A DNA stretch of 64,000 nucleotides from Mya arenaria (lineage: Eukaryota > Mollusca > Bivalvia > Myida > Myidae), in contig NC_069129.1 of the NCBI RefSeq assembly GCF_026914265.1, forward strand, positions 18,771,945-18,835,944, written 5' to 3'. Under the pieces are notes generated by a model. That model saw nothing but the letters and a program-made list of their open reading frames with translations. It ran no database searches and was not told where the DNA came from. Shown here in pieces: positions 61,962-64,000 of the stretch (position 1 is its first letter; each line of letters begins with the position of its first letter). The position numbers and the translations under genes are program-made.

Positions 61962-62757
61962 AGGGGCTGTACTCTGTATGATGAAATAGCGAAAAAAACA
62001 AAAGAAAATTGTCGAAAACTGACATAAACTTGGTATTGATGTGCACAATGCATTGAAACTTATACACCAGTCAATTGCAACCACAGCCTCCCCAGGTCTT
62101 GGGGTATAGCCGGGGAAATGGGCCAAGTTTTTACCTTTCAGGTGGCCCCGCAGTGCCAGGTGCATGCGGTGGTTTTGTCTTCACGTCAAAAATAGCGGGG
62201 AATGGGCCTTATCTAGGGTTCCTTGGGTGCGTGGGCATTTGGCAGGGATTTTACCAGCAGTTCATCCCCGCAGGGCGGGGAGTTTACCCGGGCTTTGCTG
62301 GACCAAGTCAAAGACCCCACTATTCCCCGGACCGGGGGGGGGGGGGGGGCGTGGATACAATGTACTGGTGCATTACTAACTGAAGTACCTCATTAACTTT
62401 TCGCAGTTTTTTCGTATTTTACCATTAAAAAAGATTACTAGGTATGTCTACCTAGTAGAATTCATTCCTTATGCATGATTGGCTAGTCGATGTTATCACG
62501 TGATATTACCAAGTTAGGTATTATAGCTTAAATATTCCAACTGTTTAAGGTAAGCCTTTGTAGCCCAGTGGATACAACACTGGACTGCAATTTTGGCAAC
62601 ACCGGTTGAAACCCGGTCTCCGACTCAATTTTTTTTTACATTTTAGTGGTTTTTTTTACAATTACGATATCAAAAAATCAAACATTTTATTAAATAATTG
62701 TCCTGAGATTTGTTACAGAAAAAACTTTTTTTGGTGCCAATCTGGTGTAGAGTCCCT
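61962..62757 (+). mobile_element. TTAA-type element carrying a tRNA-like segment (copy B)
   Basis: The ends AGGGGCTGTACTC and GGTGTAGAGTCCCT are inverted repeats with TTAA on both sides (61958-61961, 62758-62761). That suggests a piggyBac- or Kolobok-like mobiliser. Near 62550-62625, GTAGCCCAGTGGATACAAC and CCGGTTGAAACCCGGTC form a tRNA-like A-box/T-arm pair. A GC-rich insertion interrupts the left part. Confidence 0.8.
62062..62373. mobile_element. GC-rich insertion nested in the TTAA-type element
   Basis: Copy A (21057-21550) lacks this roughly 310-bp segment. It has short inverted ends ACACCAGT and ACTGGTGC. The interior is unusually GC-rich, with CCCCGC/GCGGGG motifs and a long G run at 62332-62349. 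Confidence 0.7.
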
Positions 62758-62959
62758 TTAAAACTTGCTGCAGTCCAATGTTAGTGTTATTGGATTATTT
62801 CAATTTTGACGCTTAGAATCCGACTATGAGACATTCAAATCTTTCATAAACTAGACGCCAAATGACAACATGTGGCGCCCTTTAAAACAGCCTTTGACAC
62901 AAACATAATACTCTTTCATGGAATTGTAGCACAGAATAACATGGTGTTGGAAGTTTTTT

Positions 62960-63500
62960 TGTAAAATCCTATGATGCATGGTAAAGATACAGCCCTGACA
63001 AGGATCATTTCAACCTTTGAATTCTTACCTTGACATTTGAGGTACAAACCTGGGTATTGTGTGCGAAACACCGCCTCATCTTGGTCAACCTTCATGGAAA
63101 GTTTTTTTGATAATCCTATTATCCCTGGCCAAGATACAGCCTCAACAAGGATCATTTTGACCTCCAACCTTGACCCGACGTTGAGGTGCACACAAACTGC
63201 AGCCTAATCATAATGAACTTTAATGGCAAGTTTCCTTAAAATCCTTGCGTGCATTGTCAAGATACATGAGCCCAGATAAGGATAATTTCAATCTTTGACC
63301 TATTACCTACACTTTTGATCCTTTAATGCAAGGTCAAGATACAGCCTGGACAAGGATCATTTCAACCTTTGACCTCTTACCTTGAACTTGACCTTTGAGT
63401 TACAGACCTTGGTCTTGATCATGGTGAAACTTCATTACAAGTTTTTTTCAAAAACCCTCTTATGCGTAGTCAAGATACGGCCCGGACAATTTCAGTTCGG
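62960..63500. repeat. Degenerate intergenic tandem repeat
   Basis: Several units of roughly 120-150 bp share AAGATACAGCC, AAGGATCATTTCAACCTTTG and CCTTGACNTTTGAGGT. The array ends in a CGGACGGACGCAC stretch. Its function is unknown. Confidence 0.6.
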
Positions 63501-64000
63501 ACGGACGCACTTAACGCATGCACACATACAGAACTGCCATTGTGAAATTTGCTCACTGCAAGCAGACATGCCAACAAAATTAATACCAGATCAAGCAGCC
63601 AAAGACAGCTTGTTGTTAACTTGGATCCTGTTTAGACCATGAGTACCAACCAAGAGACATTTGAAATCAGTACAGCAACTGTTTGTTCCACCTCATCTAC
63701 TTTTCCCACCATTATATTGTGTTTATGAAGATACAAAAGCCACAATAAATGCAAGAAGAAAAGATCAGTCATGGTAATCCATCAAAACAGGTTTTTAAAG
63801 AAAAAGGATTAATGAAAAAATCACAAACATCTCTTTTGCTCCAATAATGACTATTTGTCGAACATGCACTCTAGGCCCAATCGTAGGAATCTATCACATT
63901 TTAAGTGAACTTTACATGTATTCTTTCCTATCTAACCATCTTGCGCAAAATAATAACCATTTTGACACCTTACTTGGAGGTTCTAGTGAGCCATCATGTA

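Noticed and set aside
62545-62625. Functional tRNA gene
   Set aside because: It has A-box- and B-box-like parts, but no convincing acceptor stem or anticodon arm, and it lies within a repeated transposable element. The other tRNA-like segments at 3541, 12040, 21190, 27740 and 32405 fail for the same reasons.

Overview
This window looks like AT-rich animal nuclear DNA, most likely from a bivalve mollusc. It has intron-rich genes with GT-AG splice sites, tRNA-derived SINEs, many small inverted-repeat transposons, minisatellites, and a B-box/coiled-coil/beta-propeller gene of a type that is expanded in molluscs. The lineage is inferred from these features and was not tested by a search. No bacterial-style operon, rRNA gene or CRISPR array is present.

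Left part (1-33.1 kb). Two conserved genes converge tail to tail. HSBP1 (heat shock factor binding protein 1, + strand, three coding exons at 3126-9176) has a second intron with the complete hallmarks of a minor-class U12 AT-AC intron. GPATCH1 (G-patch spliceosome protein, - strand, 19 coding exons at 33086-14827) can be reconstructed from start to stop by splice-site phase and homology. Its only break is a one-base insertion in exon 9. Several of its exons have decayed local tandem copies beside them: exon 6, 7, 8 and 9 remnants, six partial copies of exon 12, and a 29-bp array grown from the stop-codon exon. The introns hold hAT elements with 8-bp target duplications, a TTAA-flanked element carrying a tRNA-like sequence, and SINEs.

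Middle (33.1-46 kb). A 4.8-kb non-coding interval carries a Harbinger-type MITE and a 32-bp minisatellite of at least 26 near-perfect units. Next are a two-exon B-box/coiled-coil/propeller gene (- strand, 39819-37901) and, divergent from it about 1 kb away, TMPPE (+ strand, five exons, 40798-44392), a polytopic membrane metallophosphoesterase with all metal-binding residues in place.

Right part (46-64 kb). This is a repeat-dominated region with no intact conserved gene. A 3.6-kb block is duplicated head to tail (46.57-50.16 and 50.16-53.65 kb), and a 0.9-kb third piece lies at 55.14-56.04 kb. The block contains decayed propeller-type exon modules and a THAP zinc-finger remnant. Around it are a broken HARBI1-like transposase, a second Harbinger-type MITE, and a broken transposon region with SWIM, HTH/DDE-type transposase and YqaJ nuclease pieces. 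Further right are a hAT-type MITE, a TTAA element interrupted by a GC-rich insertion, and tandem intergenic repeats.

Functional links are limited. HSBP1 (stress-response control), GPATCH1 (splicing) and TMPPE (phosphoesterase) are unrelated housekeeping-type genes. The propeller gene and the decayed propeller modules probably belong to one locally expanding family.
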